A stretch of 64,000 bases of DNA from contig JADJPL010000001.1 in NCBI GenBank assembly GCA_016713275.1, positions 62,001 through 126,000 on the forward strand, written 5' to 3'. Numbering within the stretch: the first letter of the stretch is position 1; every line of letters starts with the position of its first letter. The translations under genes and the position numbers were made by a program. Origin of the DNA: Haliscomenobacter sp. (GTDB lineage: Bacteria; Bacteroidota; Bacteroidia; Chitinophagales; Saprospiraceae). The notes under the pieces were generated by a model that was given only the letters and a program-made list of their open reading frames with translations, searched no databases and was not told where the DNA came from. Positions 38,228 to 46,564 of the stretch are shown here, piece after piece.

Positions 38228-39426
38228 ATGAAAAACCGGTCCTTGTTTCTGTTGTTGGGGATGGCATTTATTTTGGGCTTATCAGTACACGCCCAAACGT
38301 ATTCGCCCGATAGCCTGTATACCGGCGCGAAAGGGTATATCGAATACCTTCCCGGGACTCTGCCCCTCATTTTTGCTGCATCGCACGGAGGAGACCTGGA
38401 GCCGGCAACGATACCGGACCGCAGTTGTCCCGGGTGCGTGACTACGACCGACCTGAACACCCAGGAACTGGCCCGCCAAATCCGCCAGGCTTTGTTTGAG
38501 CGCACCGGATGTTACCCCCATGTGGTGATCAACCGGCTTAAGCGCACTAAACTGGACGCCAACCGGGATTTGGCGGAGGCGGCCCTGGGCAACCCGGAGG
38601 CAGAACAAGCCTGGCGCGATTTTCATTTTTTCCTGGAAAAAGCCAAAGCCCAAATAGAAACGGCACAAGCCAAACGCGGCTTGTTCATTGACCTTCACGG
38701 GCATGGGCATTCCATCCAACGCCTGGAACTTGGCTACCTGTTGTCCGCCGCTTCCTTGCGCCAATCCGACGTCGCGCTCAATGCCCCGGAAATCATAAAC
38801 CAATCCAGTATCCGCCAACTAGTTATAGATAATCGGCAACAACAAGCCCATGCCGATCTGATCCGGGGAGCGGCCGGGCTGGGAACGCTCCTGGAGCAGG
38901 AAGGCTACCCCTCCGTGCCCAGTTTGGGAGACCCTGCGCCAAAGAGCGGCGAAGCTTACTTCTCCGGCGGGTACAATACCGAACGGCATGGCTCGGTAAC
39001 CGCTGAAGCGAAAATCGACGCCATCCAGATCGAGTGCAATTTCAGGGCGTTCGGGACACCGAAATCAGCCGGGAATTCTTCGCCGCCGCCCTGGCTAAAA
39101 CGCTGTTGGCTTACTTGAAGGAACATTACTACGAGTCGCTCCCGGAATGCCGGCCAACAAAAACCTCAGCGCCCGATCTGCATATAGGCGCTTTCTACCC
39201 TAACCCGGGCTGCGGCGTCATCCAGTTGGATCCGGGGGACCAATCCCTGCAAGGAATGCAATTGGAGGTTTTTCGAGCCGACGGCAAGTCTCAGGTGCGG
39301 TTTCCGGAAGTACCCCAGGAAATTCTGTTTTCTCCAGCTCAATTTCCCAATGGCGTCTATTGGATCGTTCTTTACCGATCCGGGCGCGTGGTTAGCCGTA
39401 CCGCTTGGGTGCAAAACTGCCCATAA
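38228..39426 (+). CDS. Secreted N-formylglutamate amidohydrolase-like protein with T9SS tail; one frameshift
   Basis: A signal peptide (MKNRSLFLLLGMAFILGLSV) precedes an N-formylglutamate amidohydrolase-like domain with LIFAASHGGDLEP and GLFIDLHGHGHSIQRLELGY, whose His and Asp are the expected metal ligands. A T is missing near 39040-39042; restored, the text reads IECNFQGVRDTEISREFF. The last ~80 residues (IGAFYPNPGCGVIQLDPGDQ ... FPNGVYWIVLYRSGRVV) are a T9SS sorting domain. About 399 residues. It sits in the his operon between hisD and hisC, although HutG-type enzymes belong to histidine breakdown in the cytoplasm. Substrate unknown. Confidence 0.78.
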
Positions 39427-39470
39427 GGAAGGGCAACAAGTCAAATAAAAAAACGAACAACTTTTAGCCA

Positions 39471-40508
39471 ATGGATATTCAACGCCTCGTTCGACCCAAC
39501 ATTCTGAAACTGGTACCCTACTCCTCTGCCCGGAGCGAGTTCAAAGGCAGCGCCGATATTTTTCTGGACGCGAACGAAAATCCCTTCCAAACCGGCCTCA
39601 ACCGCTACCCCGACCCATTGCAGCGCGCGCTGAAAGCGCGGATTGCCGAACTCAAAGGCGTCTCCCCGGAACAGATTTTTCTGGGCAACGGCAGCGATGA
39701 AGCGATTGATCTGGTCGTGCGGATTTTCTGCGAGCCCCGTCAGGACCATATCTTCATCCTGCCGCCTACCTACGGCATGTACCAGGTAGCCGCCGATATT
39801 GCGGATGTGGAAGCGCGCCAGGTGTCGCTGACGCCCGATTTTCAACCCGACGTAGCCGCCATTCTGGCAGCGGCTACCCCTGCCTCCCGGATCGTGTTCG
39901 TGTGCAGCCCCAATAACCCAACGGGAAATCTGGCCGACCCGGAGGCGATCCGCCGCCTAGCCAGCACATTCCAAGGGATTGTGGTCGTTGACGAAGCCTA
40001 TATCGATTTCTCCACCCATACGGGAGCCTTGGAACTGCTGCCCGAATTCCTAACCTGATCGTCATGCAAACGTTTTCCGAAGGCCTGGGGTATGGCGGGT
40101 ATTCGTCTGGGTATGGCGTTTGCAAGCAAAGAGATCATTCACCTGTTCAATAAGGTCAAACCGCCTTACAATATCAATCAGCTCACTCAGGAAAAAGCCC
40201 TCGAAGCCCTTCAACGCCCGGAAGAAAAAGACCGGATGGTAGAAATCCTCCTTCGGGAACGCGAAAAACTGGAAACCGAATTGGGCAAACTCCCCTCCGT
40301 GCACCGCGTTTACCCTTCCGATGCCAATTTTCTTCTGGTCCGGGTAACAGACCCTCACGCGATGTATACTTACCTGGTGGAGCAGGGAATCATCGTCCGA
40401 AACCGGGCAAATGTGCATCTTTGCGAGGGGAGCTTGCGCATCAGCATCGGGACCCCGGAAGAAAACACGGCATTGGTGGCCGCCCTCAAAAATTATCCTA
40501 ACGATTGA
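39471..40508 (+). CDS. hisC: Histidinol-phosphate aminotransferase, paired frameshifts
   Basis: PLP enzyme that converts imidazole-acetol phosphate to histidinol phosphate. The N-terminal half has the expected ANENP, GNGSDEAIDLVVR, CSPNNPTG and VVDEAYIDF. At 40049 a C is missing and at 40079 a G is extra, so a TGA appears (40056-40058) and the frame returns. Corrected, it reads PEFPNLIVMQTFSKAWGMAG, with the Schiff-base Lys in SKAWG. The C-terminal half (VIVRNRANVHLCEGSLRISI) is intact. About 346 residues. Confidence 0.92.
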
Positions 40509-40531
40509 TCGCCTCTTTAAGGAAACGCATC

Positions 40532-41668
40532 ATGAAAAAAATCCTCTTTCTGGACCGCGACGGAACCCTGGTTCGCGAACCGCACGATTATCAGGTCGAC
40601 GCGTTCGATAAGATCGAATTCTATCCCAAGGTATTTCAGTTTCTTTCCCGGATTGCGGCAGAACTGGATTACGAATTGGTGATGGTTACCAACCAGGACG
40701 GCCTGGGTACCCCTTCACTTCCGGAGGAGGCCTTTTGGCCGGTGCATAACGCAATACTGAAAGCTTTTTCCAACGAGGGAATCCACTTCAAAGAAGTAAT
40801 CATCGACCGCACCTTCCCGCACGAGAACGCGCCCACCCGAAAACCCCAAACCGGCTTGCTCACCCACTACATGGACGGCTCCCTGGACCTCGCGCGTTCC
40901 TTCGTGATTGGGGACCGCCTGACGGATATCGAACTCGCGAAAAACCTGGGCGCCAAAGGAATCTGGATTAATACCGAACCGGAACTCGGCGCCGGAGAGA
41001 TTTCAAGCCGGCAGGCCGAACTTCAGGGCGCCATTGCCCTGGTTACCCAGGATTGGGCGGATATCTATGCGTTTCTCAAAAACCAAACCCGGAGCGCCGC
41101 CGTTTCCCGAAAAACCAAAGAGACGGAAGTAGACGTGCGCGTCCACCTAGATGGAAACGGAGCCTATAAAAACCGCACCGGAATCGGTTTTTTTGATCAT
41201 ATGCTCGACCAGCTCGCCAAACATTCCGGTTGTGATCTCCAGGTAGACGTAACAGGAGACCTGCACGTCGACGAGCACCACACCATTGAGGATACCGGGA
41301 TCGCCCTGGGCGAAGCGTTCCGCCTGGCTCTGGGCGACAAACGGGGCATAGAGCGGTATGGCTTTGCTATCCTGCCCATGGATGACTGCCTCGCTCAGGC
41401 TGCCATCGACTTTAGCGGCCGCCCCTGGCTGGTCTGGGAGGCCGATTTTCGCCGGGAAAAGATCGGAGACCTGCCCACCGAAATGTTCATCCATTTTTTC
41501 AAATCCTTCAGCGACCATGCGCAATGCAACATCAACCTCAAAGCAGAAGGAACGAATGAACACCACAAGATTGAGATCTTGTTCAAAGCGTTCGCCAGGG
41601 CCATTCGTATGGCCATCGAACGCAAGCCTGGAAATACCGACCTGCCAACAACCAAGGGAACCCTTTAA
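40532..41668 (+). CDS. hisB: Bifunctional histidinol-phosphatase/imidazoleglycerol-phosphate dehydratase
   Basis: 378 residues, intact. The N-terminal HAD-type phosphatase has FLDRDGT (Asp8, Asp10) and VIGDRLTDIELAKN; the C-terminal dehydratase has FFDHMLDQLAKHSG and DEHHTIEDTGIALGEA, and ends with EGTNEHHKIEILFKAFARA. It catalyses steps 6 and 8 of histidine synthesis. I chose ATG 40532 because the HAD domain begins there; an upstream ATG adds nine non-homologous residues. Confidence 0.95.
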   Translation: MKKILFLDRDGTLVREPHDYQVDAFDKIEFYPKVFQFLSRIAAELDYELVMVTNQDGLGTPSLPEEAFWPVHNAILKAFSNEGIHFKEVIIDRTFPHENAPTRKPQTGLLTHYMDGSLDLARSFVIGDRLTDIELAKNLGAKGIWINTEPELGAGEISSRQAELQGAIALVTQDWADIYAFLKNQTRSAAVSRKTKETEVDVRVHLDGNGAYKNRTGIGFFDHMLDQLAKHSGCDLQVDVTGDLHVDEHHTIEDTGIALGEAFRLALGDKRGIERYGFAILPMDDCLAQAAIDFSGRPWLVWEADFRREKIGDLPTEMFIHFFKSFSDHAQCNINLKAEGTNEHHKIEILFKAFARAIRMAIERKPGNTDLPTTKGTL

Positions 41669-41680
41669 CCGCCATATGTT

Positions 41681-42124
41681 ATGATCGCTATTATTGATTA
41701 CAACGCAGGAAATGTGCAGTCTGTCTTGTTCGCCATGGAGCGGCTGGGCGTACAGGCGGTTCTGACTGCCGATCACGAGACCATACGCCGGGCGGATAAG
41801 GTGATTTTTCCAGGGGTAGGAGAAGCCAGCACCACCATGGCCCATTTGCGCCAAACCGGGCTGGATCAACTGATCAAAGCCGACCCAGCCGGTACTTGGG
41901 ATCTGCCTGGGGATGCAACTCCTCTGCCGGCACAGTGAGGAGAACGACACGCCCTGCCTGAATATCATTCCCCAGGAGGCTCGGCGGTTTCAACCCGTAA
42001 AAGGAGAAAAAGTCCCCCACATGGGCTGGAACAGCCTGAAAATCCGGCATAACGGCTTGCTCACCCCCGATCAGGAAGGGCAATATGTGTATTTTGTGCA
42101 CAGCTATTATGTGGAGGACGGGGG
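41681..42124 (+). CDS. hisH: Imidazole glycerol phosphate synthase glutaminase subunit, truncated
   Basis: Glutamine amidotransferase that feeds ammonia to HisF. The start IAIIDYNAGNVQSV, then VIFPGVGEA, are normal. An extra A at 41876-41878 shifts the frame; removed, it reads LIKPTQPVLGICLGMQLLC with the nucleophile Cys. The sequence follows the family through HMGWNSL and YVYFVHSYYVEDG and then stops matching at about 42120. The final ~45 residues, with the catalytic His-x-Glu (the FHPEKS region), are absent; the text passes straight into hisA. As written, the enzyme cannot work. Confidence 0.85.
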
Positions 42125-42778
42125 GATTACGGCCGAAAGACCGTTTATAACGAAGACCCGCTTGAAGTAGCCAAAGCCTTTGAAGACGCTGGACTGGAGC
42201 GGTTGCATCTCGTCGATCTCGACGGCGCCAAAGCCGGGCATATCGTCAACTACAAGGTGTTGGAACGGATCGCTTCCAAAACGCAATTGTTCGTGGATTT
42301 TGGGGGTGGGCTGAAATCGGACGGCGACTTGCGCATCGCTTTCGAATGCGGCGCCCGCCAGGTCACCGGAGGCACTATCGCCGTCAAAGCCCCGGATACT
42401 TTTATGGGCTGGCTCATCGCCTATGGCCCTGAGGCGATTATCCTTGGCGCCGATTTCCGGGACGGACGCATCGCGGTCAACGGTTGGCAGGAAGAAAGCC
42501 AGCTGGAACTTCTTCCTTTCCTGGAAGCGTACACGAGTAAAGGCATTGAATACGCCATTTCAACCGACGTTTCCAAAGACGGACTGCTGGAAGGAAGCGC
42601 CCTCTCCACGTACCGGGATGTCCGCGAAGCGCTCCCCAACCTGAAGCTGATTGCCAGCGGCGGCGTTGCCACCCTGGAAGAACTGGACCAACTCCGCGAG
42701 ATCGGATGCTATGGTGCGATTGTAGGAAAAGCGATTTACGAAGGGCGCATTGCCCTCAACGATCTGGTAAAGAGGTAA
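42125..42778 (+). CDS. hisA: Phosphoribosylformimino-AICAR isomerase, N-terminus missing
   Basis: From 42125 the frame reads DYGRKTVYNEDPLEVAKAFE and then GLERLHLVDLDGAKAG, normal HisA from about residue 24 onward. The rest is complete: FVDFGGGLKSD, GADFRDGRIAVNGW, STDVSKDGLLEG, LIASGGVATLEEL. The usual first ~23 residues (strand 1 with the catalytic Asp near residue 8) and a start codon are missing, because the hisH end and hisA start appear deleted together. The first in-frame start-like codon near 42203 would cut more off. hisF follows after 2 bases. Confidence 0.88.
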   Translation, partial: DYGRKTVYNEDPLEVAKAFEDAGLERLHLVDLDGAKAGHIVNYKVLERIASKTQLFVDFGGGLKSDGDLRIAFECGARQVTGGTIAVKAPDTFMGWLIAYGPEAIILGADFRDGRIAVNGWQEESQLELLPFLEAYTSKGIEYAISTDVSKDGLLEGSALSTYRDVREALPNLKLIASGGVATLEELDQLREIGCYGAIVGKAIYEGRIALNDLVKR

Positions 42779-42780
42779 CC

Positions 42781-43533
42781 ATGCTGGCTAAACGCATTAT
42801 CCCCTGCCTGGATATAAAAGACGGGCGCACCGTGAAAGGAATCAACTTCGTTAATCTGCGCGACGCCGGCGATCCGGTGGAGCTGGGCGCGCTGTACAGC
42901 GCTCAGGGCGCTGACGAACTGGTGTTTCTCGACATTACCGCCACCCATGAAAAACGCACGACGATGGCCGCTCTGGCCCGGGAAATTTCCCGCCGCCTGA
43001 GCATTCCCTTCACCATCGGGGGCGGCATCAGTTCGGTGGAAGACGCCGGAGCTATGCTGGATGCCGGCGCCGACAAAGTGAGCGTCAACTCCGCAGCCGT
43101 GCGCAACCCCAACTTGCTGGAGGAACTCGCGCTGGCCTTTGGAAGCCAGTTCGTCGTTCTGGCCGTCGACGCCAAACTGATCGATGGGCAGTGGTGGGTC
43201 CACCTCAACGGCGGCCGGATTCCCACAGAACGCCAACTCGTGCCTTGGGTGAAAGAAGCCGAGTCGCGCGGCGCCGGAGAGATCCTGTTTACCTCGATGA
43301 ACCACGACGGCGCCAAGACCGGGTTTGCCCTCGAAGCGACCGCCCAGGTATCGGAAGCGGTCCGCATTCCCGTCATCGCCTCCGGAGGGGCCGGTACCAT
43401 GGAGCATTTCTACGACGTGTTTACTGCCGGGAAAGCCGATGCCGGGCTGGCTGCCAGCATCTTTCATTTCAGAGAAATCGGCATTCCCGACCTCAAAGAC
43501 TATTTAAAAACCAAAGGAATCGTCATCCGATAA
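42781..43533 (+). CDS. hisF: Imidazole glycerol phosphate synthase cyclase subunit
   Basis: 250 residues, intact TIM barrel. MLAKRIIPCLDIKDGRTVKG carries the catalytic Asp11; VLAVDAK carries the second Asp. FTIGGGISSVEDA, DKVSVNSAAV, TSMNHDGAKTGF and VIASGGAGTMEHF are the phosphate-binding blocks. It makes IGP and AICAR using ammonia from HisH. It begins 2 bases after the hisA stop. Confidence 0.96.
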   Translation: MLAKRIIPCLDIKDGRTVKGINFVNLRDAGDPVELGALYSAQGADELVFLDITATHEKRTTMAALAREISRRLSIPFTIGGGISSVEDAGAMLDAGADKVSVNSAAVRNPNLLEELALAFGSQFVVLAVDAKLIDGQWWVHLNGGRIPTERQLVPWVKEAESRGAGEILFTSMNHDGAKTGFALEATAQVSEAVRIPVIASGGAGTMEHFYDVFTAGKADAGLAASIFHFREIGIPDLKDYLKTKGIVIR

Positions 43534-43542
43534 ACTCAAGTT

Positions 43543-44140
43543 ATGGCAACGATCGACTTCGAAAAATCTGGGGGCCTCGTTCCCGCTATCATCCAGGACG
43601 AAGACACCCATCAGGTGCTCATGCTGGGGTATATGAACCAAGCTGCTTTCGATAAAACGCTGGAAGAAAACGTCATCACGTTCTATAGCCGAAGCAAAGA
43701 CCGGCTCTGGACCAAGGGCGAAACCTCCGGCCATTTTCTCCATCTCGTCAGCTGGAAAGTGGATTGCGACCAGGACACGCTCTTGTTTCGGGTGCATCCC
43801 CAGGGGCCGGTGTGTCATACCGGCAGCGATACCTGTTTCGACGAGCCCAACGTGCATCTGAACTTTCTGGAGAAACTGGAAACCGTAATCCGCCAGCGCC
43901 GGGACGAGCCGGAAGGAACGGCCTCCTATACCGCTTCCCTGTTCCGCAAAGGCATCAACAAAGTGGCCCAGAAAGTGGGGAGAGGAAGCCGTCGAACTGG
44001 TTATTGAAGCCAAAGACGACAACGAAACCCTGTTTCTCGGCGAGGCTGCCGACCTGCTTTTCCATTACCTGGTTTTGCTGGCGGCGAAGGGATATGCATT
44101 GAAGGACGTAGTGACCGTGCTCCAAGCCCGGAATAAATAA
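43543..44140 (+). CDS. hisI: Phosphoribosyl-AMP cyclohydrolase/phosphoribosyl-ATP pyrophosphatase, one frameshift
   Basis: HisIE fusion carrying out steps 2 and 3. The cyclohydrolase part has LMLGYMNQAAFDKTLE, TFYSRSKDRLWTKGETSGHF and the zinc/metal Cys and Asp residues in DCDQDTLLF and GPVCHTGSDTCF. A G too many in the run 43977-43980 breaks the frame; removed, the pyrophosphatase part reads KVGEEAVELVIEAKDDNETL and HYLVLLAAKGYALKDVV to the stop at 44140. About 198 residues. Last gene of the operon. Confidence 0.93.
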
Positions 44141-44198
44141 CCGCCGCCTGGCCTTTCCCGGCATGAATTATTTGCTTATTTTTGAAGGCATCGTTTTT

Positions 44199-44337
44199 TT
44201 AGGGAGCAGAGGGCAGGGATTGGAAAGGTAGCCCATTCGGAATTCTGCGTAGCTTGAATATGGACGATAAATATGCCCCCAAAAAATCACTTTTTATGCT
44301 ATCGTCTAACAGCTACTCCCTGCTCCCTACTCCCTAA
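44199..44337 (+). repeat. Inverted pair of heptad tracts between hisIE and ogt
   Basis: The G-rich TTAGGGAGCAGAGGGCAGGG (44199-44218) and the C-rich CCCTGCTCCCTACTCCCTAA (44318-44337) are complementary at 17 of 20 positions. The C-rich arm has 7-base units CTACTCC, CTGCTCC, CTACTCC. The sequence between (44219-44317) shows no gene. Confidence 0.55.
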
Positions 44338-44353
44338 CCTCTAAAACTCAAGC

Positions 44354-44842
44354 ATGCTGGAAAAAACGTACCTCTCCTCTCCATTTGGCTGCTGGGAAAT
44401 TCAGGGCAGCGAGTTGGGCATCAGCCGGGTCCAGCTGACGGAAAAAACGTCCTGCCCGGAGGAACCGGTACCCCAAGCGCTTCAGGATGGCGTTCGCCAG
44501 TTGGAGGAATACTTTCGGGGCGAGCGCCGGGAGTTTGACCTCAAGCTCGACTTTGGGCGCGCGCCCGACTTTAACGTAGCTGTCTGGAAACAGCTGCTTC
44601 AGGTGCCTTATGGGCACACCACGTCCTACCTTGCCATCGCGGAAGCATTGAACAACCCCGCCTCTGTACGCGCCGTTGGGCAGGCCAATGCCCACAATCC
44701 GATCGCTATCATTGTGCCCTGCCACCGGTGTATTGCCAAAAGCGGCGACCTTCAGGGGTATTTTTACGGACTGGATATGAAACGAGCGTTACTCGAATTG
44801 GAAAATCCGGCAAGTTTTGCCCGCCAGGGGACGTTGTTTTAG
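44354..44842 (+). CDS. ogt: Methylated-DNA-protein cysteine methyltransferase
   Basis: 162 residues. It removes O6-alkyl groups from guanine by transfer to its own Cys. The active-site motif reads IIVPCHRC with acceptor Cys123; upstream are FNVAVWKQLLQVPYGHTTSY (helix-turn-helix region) and AVGQANAHNPIAI. The motif is usually PCHRV or PCHRI, so Cys after Arg is a small deviation. Length matches the Ogt form without the Ada regulatory domain. Confidence 0.93.
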   Translation: MLEKTYLSSPFGCWEIQGSELGISRVQLTEKTSCPEEPVPQALQDGVRQLEEYFRGERREFDLKLDFGRAPDFNVAVWKQLLQVPYGHTTSYLAIAEALNNPASVRAVGQANAHNPIAIIVPCHRCIAKSGDLQGYFYGLDMKRALLELENPASFARQGTLF

Positions 44843-44854
44843 CCCGAATTCAAT

Positions 44855-46177
44855 ATGCGGAATATCTTCCTTACCAATCGCTTTTTCTGGTGTTGTGGCG
44901 GACTGGCGCTCGCGTTTGTCCTGGGTTTTGCTTTTCCGGCTGTTTTTCCGCTGGCACAGGCTGCAGGGCTGTTTTTCCTGGTTTTGCTGGCATTGGACAT
45001 CTTGTTGCTTTATTCCCGCGACCTGGAAGTTTCCTGTACCCGCACGCTCCCCAAAATGTTTGGCTTGGGGACGATAACCCTGTCCATCTGGAAATCCTCA
45101 ACTCTGGCCAGATGCCGCTGGCTTGTACCCTTATCGAAGAACTTCCCGTTCAATTCCAGATCCGGGATTTTGAACGAAAACTCGCGCTTCCTCCTGGTCA
45201 GCCCCAATCGGTTGACTACACCCTACGCCCAACGACCCGGGGCGGGTATGCGTTGGAGTCACCCATCTTTACCTTTCCGGCATCCTCGGCCTGGTGGAGC
45301 GGCGCCTGAAAGCCAATCGCGAACCGGCCGAAGTACCGGTTTACCCTTCGGTTCTTCAGATGAAGCAGATGGAACTCAAAGCGTTCGACCGGATCAGCAC
45401 CCATCATGGGATAAAAAAAATTCGCCGTATCGGGCATAGCTATGAGTTTGAACAGATCAAAAACTACGTCCGGGGCGACGATTACCGCAGCGTTAACTGG
45501 AAAGCCAGCAGCCGGAAAGGGAGCTGATGGTCAACCAATACGAAGACGAGCGCGCTCAGCAGTTGTATTGCATCATTGATAAGAGCCGGGTCATGCGACT
45601 CCCCTTCAAAGGGCTGAGCCTGATGGATTATGCCATCAACTCCACCCTGGCGATCTCCAATATTGCCCTGCAGAAATACGATAAAGCGGGGCTGATTACG
45701 TTTTCTGATAAATTGGGCGCCGTGCTCAAAGCCGATAGTAAACCCAACCAGCTAAGCGCCATCCTCAACCAACTGTATAAAGAGGAGGAGCGCCCGCTGG
45801 AAGCCAACTACGAACTCTTGTTTTTTGCGGCGCGCAAGCTGATCTCCGGGCGGAGTATGATCCTCCTGTTTACGAACTTTGAAAGCATGTACGCCCTGGA
45901 GCGCGTCCTGCCTTCCCTTCGCCGGATCAACCACGTCCACCTGCTGGTCGTCGTCCTGTTCGAAAATACCGAAGTTTGGGAATTCGCGGAACAAGCGCCC
46001 CAAACCCTGGAAGGGATCTATCAGCAAACAACGGCACAGAAATTCCTGGCCGAAAAACGCCAGATGGTCCAAAAACTGCGCCAGTTCGGAATCCAGACCA
46101 TCTACACCAAACCGGAGGAACTGTCCATCCATACGGTGAATAAGTATTTGGAATTGAAATCGAGAGGCATGATTTAG
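44855..46177 (+). CDS. DUF58-domain protein, three frameshifts
   Basis: Two membrane segments at the N-terminus (CCGGLALAFVLGFAFPAVF, AAGLFFLVLLALDILLL) are followed by a beta-rich part and the DUF58 signature DRISTHHGIKKIRRIG then VRGDDYRSVNWKAS, and a vWA-like C-terminal domain (LYCIIDKSRVM, GLITFSDKLGAVL). Missing bases at 45067-45070 (G), 45277-45278 (C) and 45519-45521 (G) must be restored; the joins then read KMFGLGDDNPVHLEIL, FPGILGLVERRLKA and SSRKGELMVNQYED. About 441 residues. DUF58 proteins usually accompany MoxR ATPases; none is adjacent here. Confidence 0.85.
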
Positions 46178-46281
46178 ACGGGAGACGGTGGACGGTGGAC
46201 GGTGGACGGGAGACGGTAGACGGTGGACGGCGGACGGGGGACGGGAGACGGGAGACGGGGGACGGGGGACGGGAGACGGCG
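46178..46281 (+). repeat. G-rich heptad tract RGACGGN
   Basis: About 14 consecutive 7-base units of the form (A/G)GACGG(T/G/C), beginning directly after the DUF58 stop codon. It is the longest such tract here. Beyond it, AGTGGTTCGTGGTTGGTT (46287-46304) is complementary to the C-rich tract at 46494-46560. Confidence 0.8.
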
Positions 46282-46335
46282 GGACCAGTGGTTCGTGGTT
46301 GGTTGCAAAAAACGCACTAACCACTAGACGAGACA

Positions 46336-46489
46336 AGACTGTTCAAAAAACCCTGGTTCGAGGCTCCGCCTCGGACCCACTCTACGTGGAGGCTCTGCCT
46401 CCAACCAGACTTTCCGGACGTAATCGGATACTTTTTTTAGCAGGACCGCAAACCAAGAAGAGGGCTATACACACTTTTTTGAACAGTCT
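46336..46489. mobile_element. MITE-like element of a second family
   Basis: 154 bp with perfect 15-bp inverted ends, AGACTGTTCAAAAAA (46336-46350) and its complement (46475-46489). Inside are two G+C-rich dyads sharing GAGGCTCYGCCTC: 46359-46373 and 46387-46403. No coding capacity. It lies between the G-rich and C-rich heptad tracts. Confidence 0.6.
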
Positions 46490-46493
46490 CCTT

Positions 46494-46560
46494 ACCACTA
46501 ACCACTAACCACTAACCACTAACCACTAACCACTAACCACTTAATCACTTAATCACTTAA
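46494..46560 (+). repeat. C-rich heptad tract ACCACTA
   Basis: ACCACTA repeated about six times, then decaying into TAATCACT units, ending 4 bases before ATG 46565. Confidence 0.75.
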
Positions 46561-46564
46561 ATAA

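Noticed and set aside
40040..40100. hisC stop codon as recoding or selenocysteine (TGA 40056)
   Set aside because: A missing C and an extra G restore an exact family sequence through the PLP lysine, and similar indels occur across the window.
46178..46281. Heptad tract as a CRISPR array
   Set aside because: Units are 7 bases with no spacers and no cas genes in the window.
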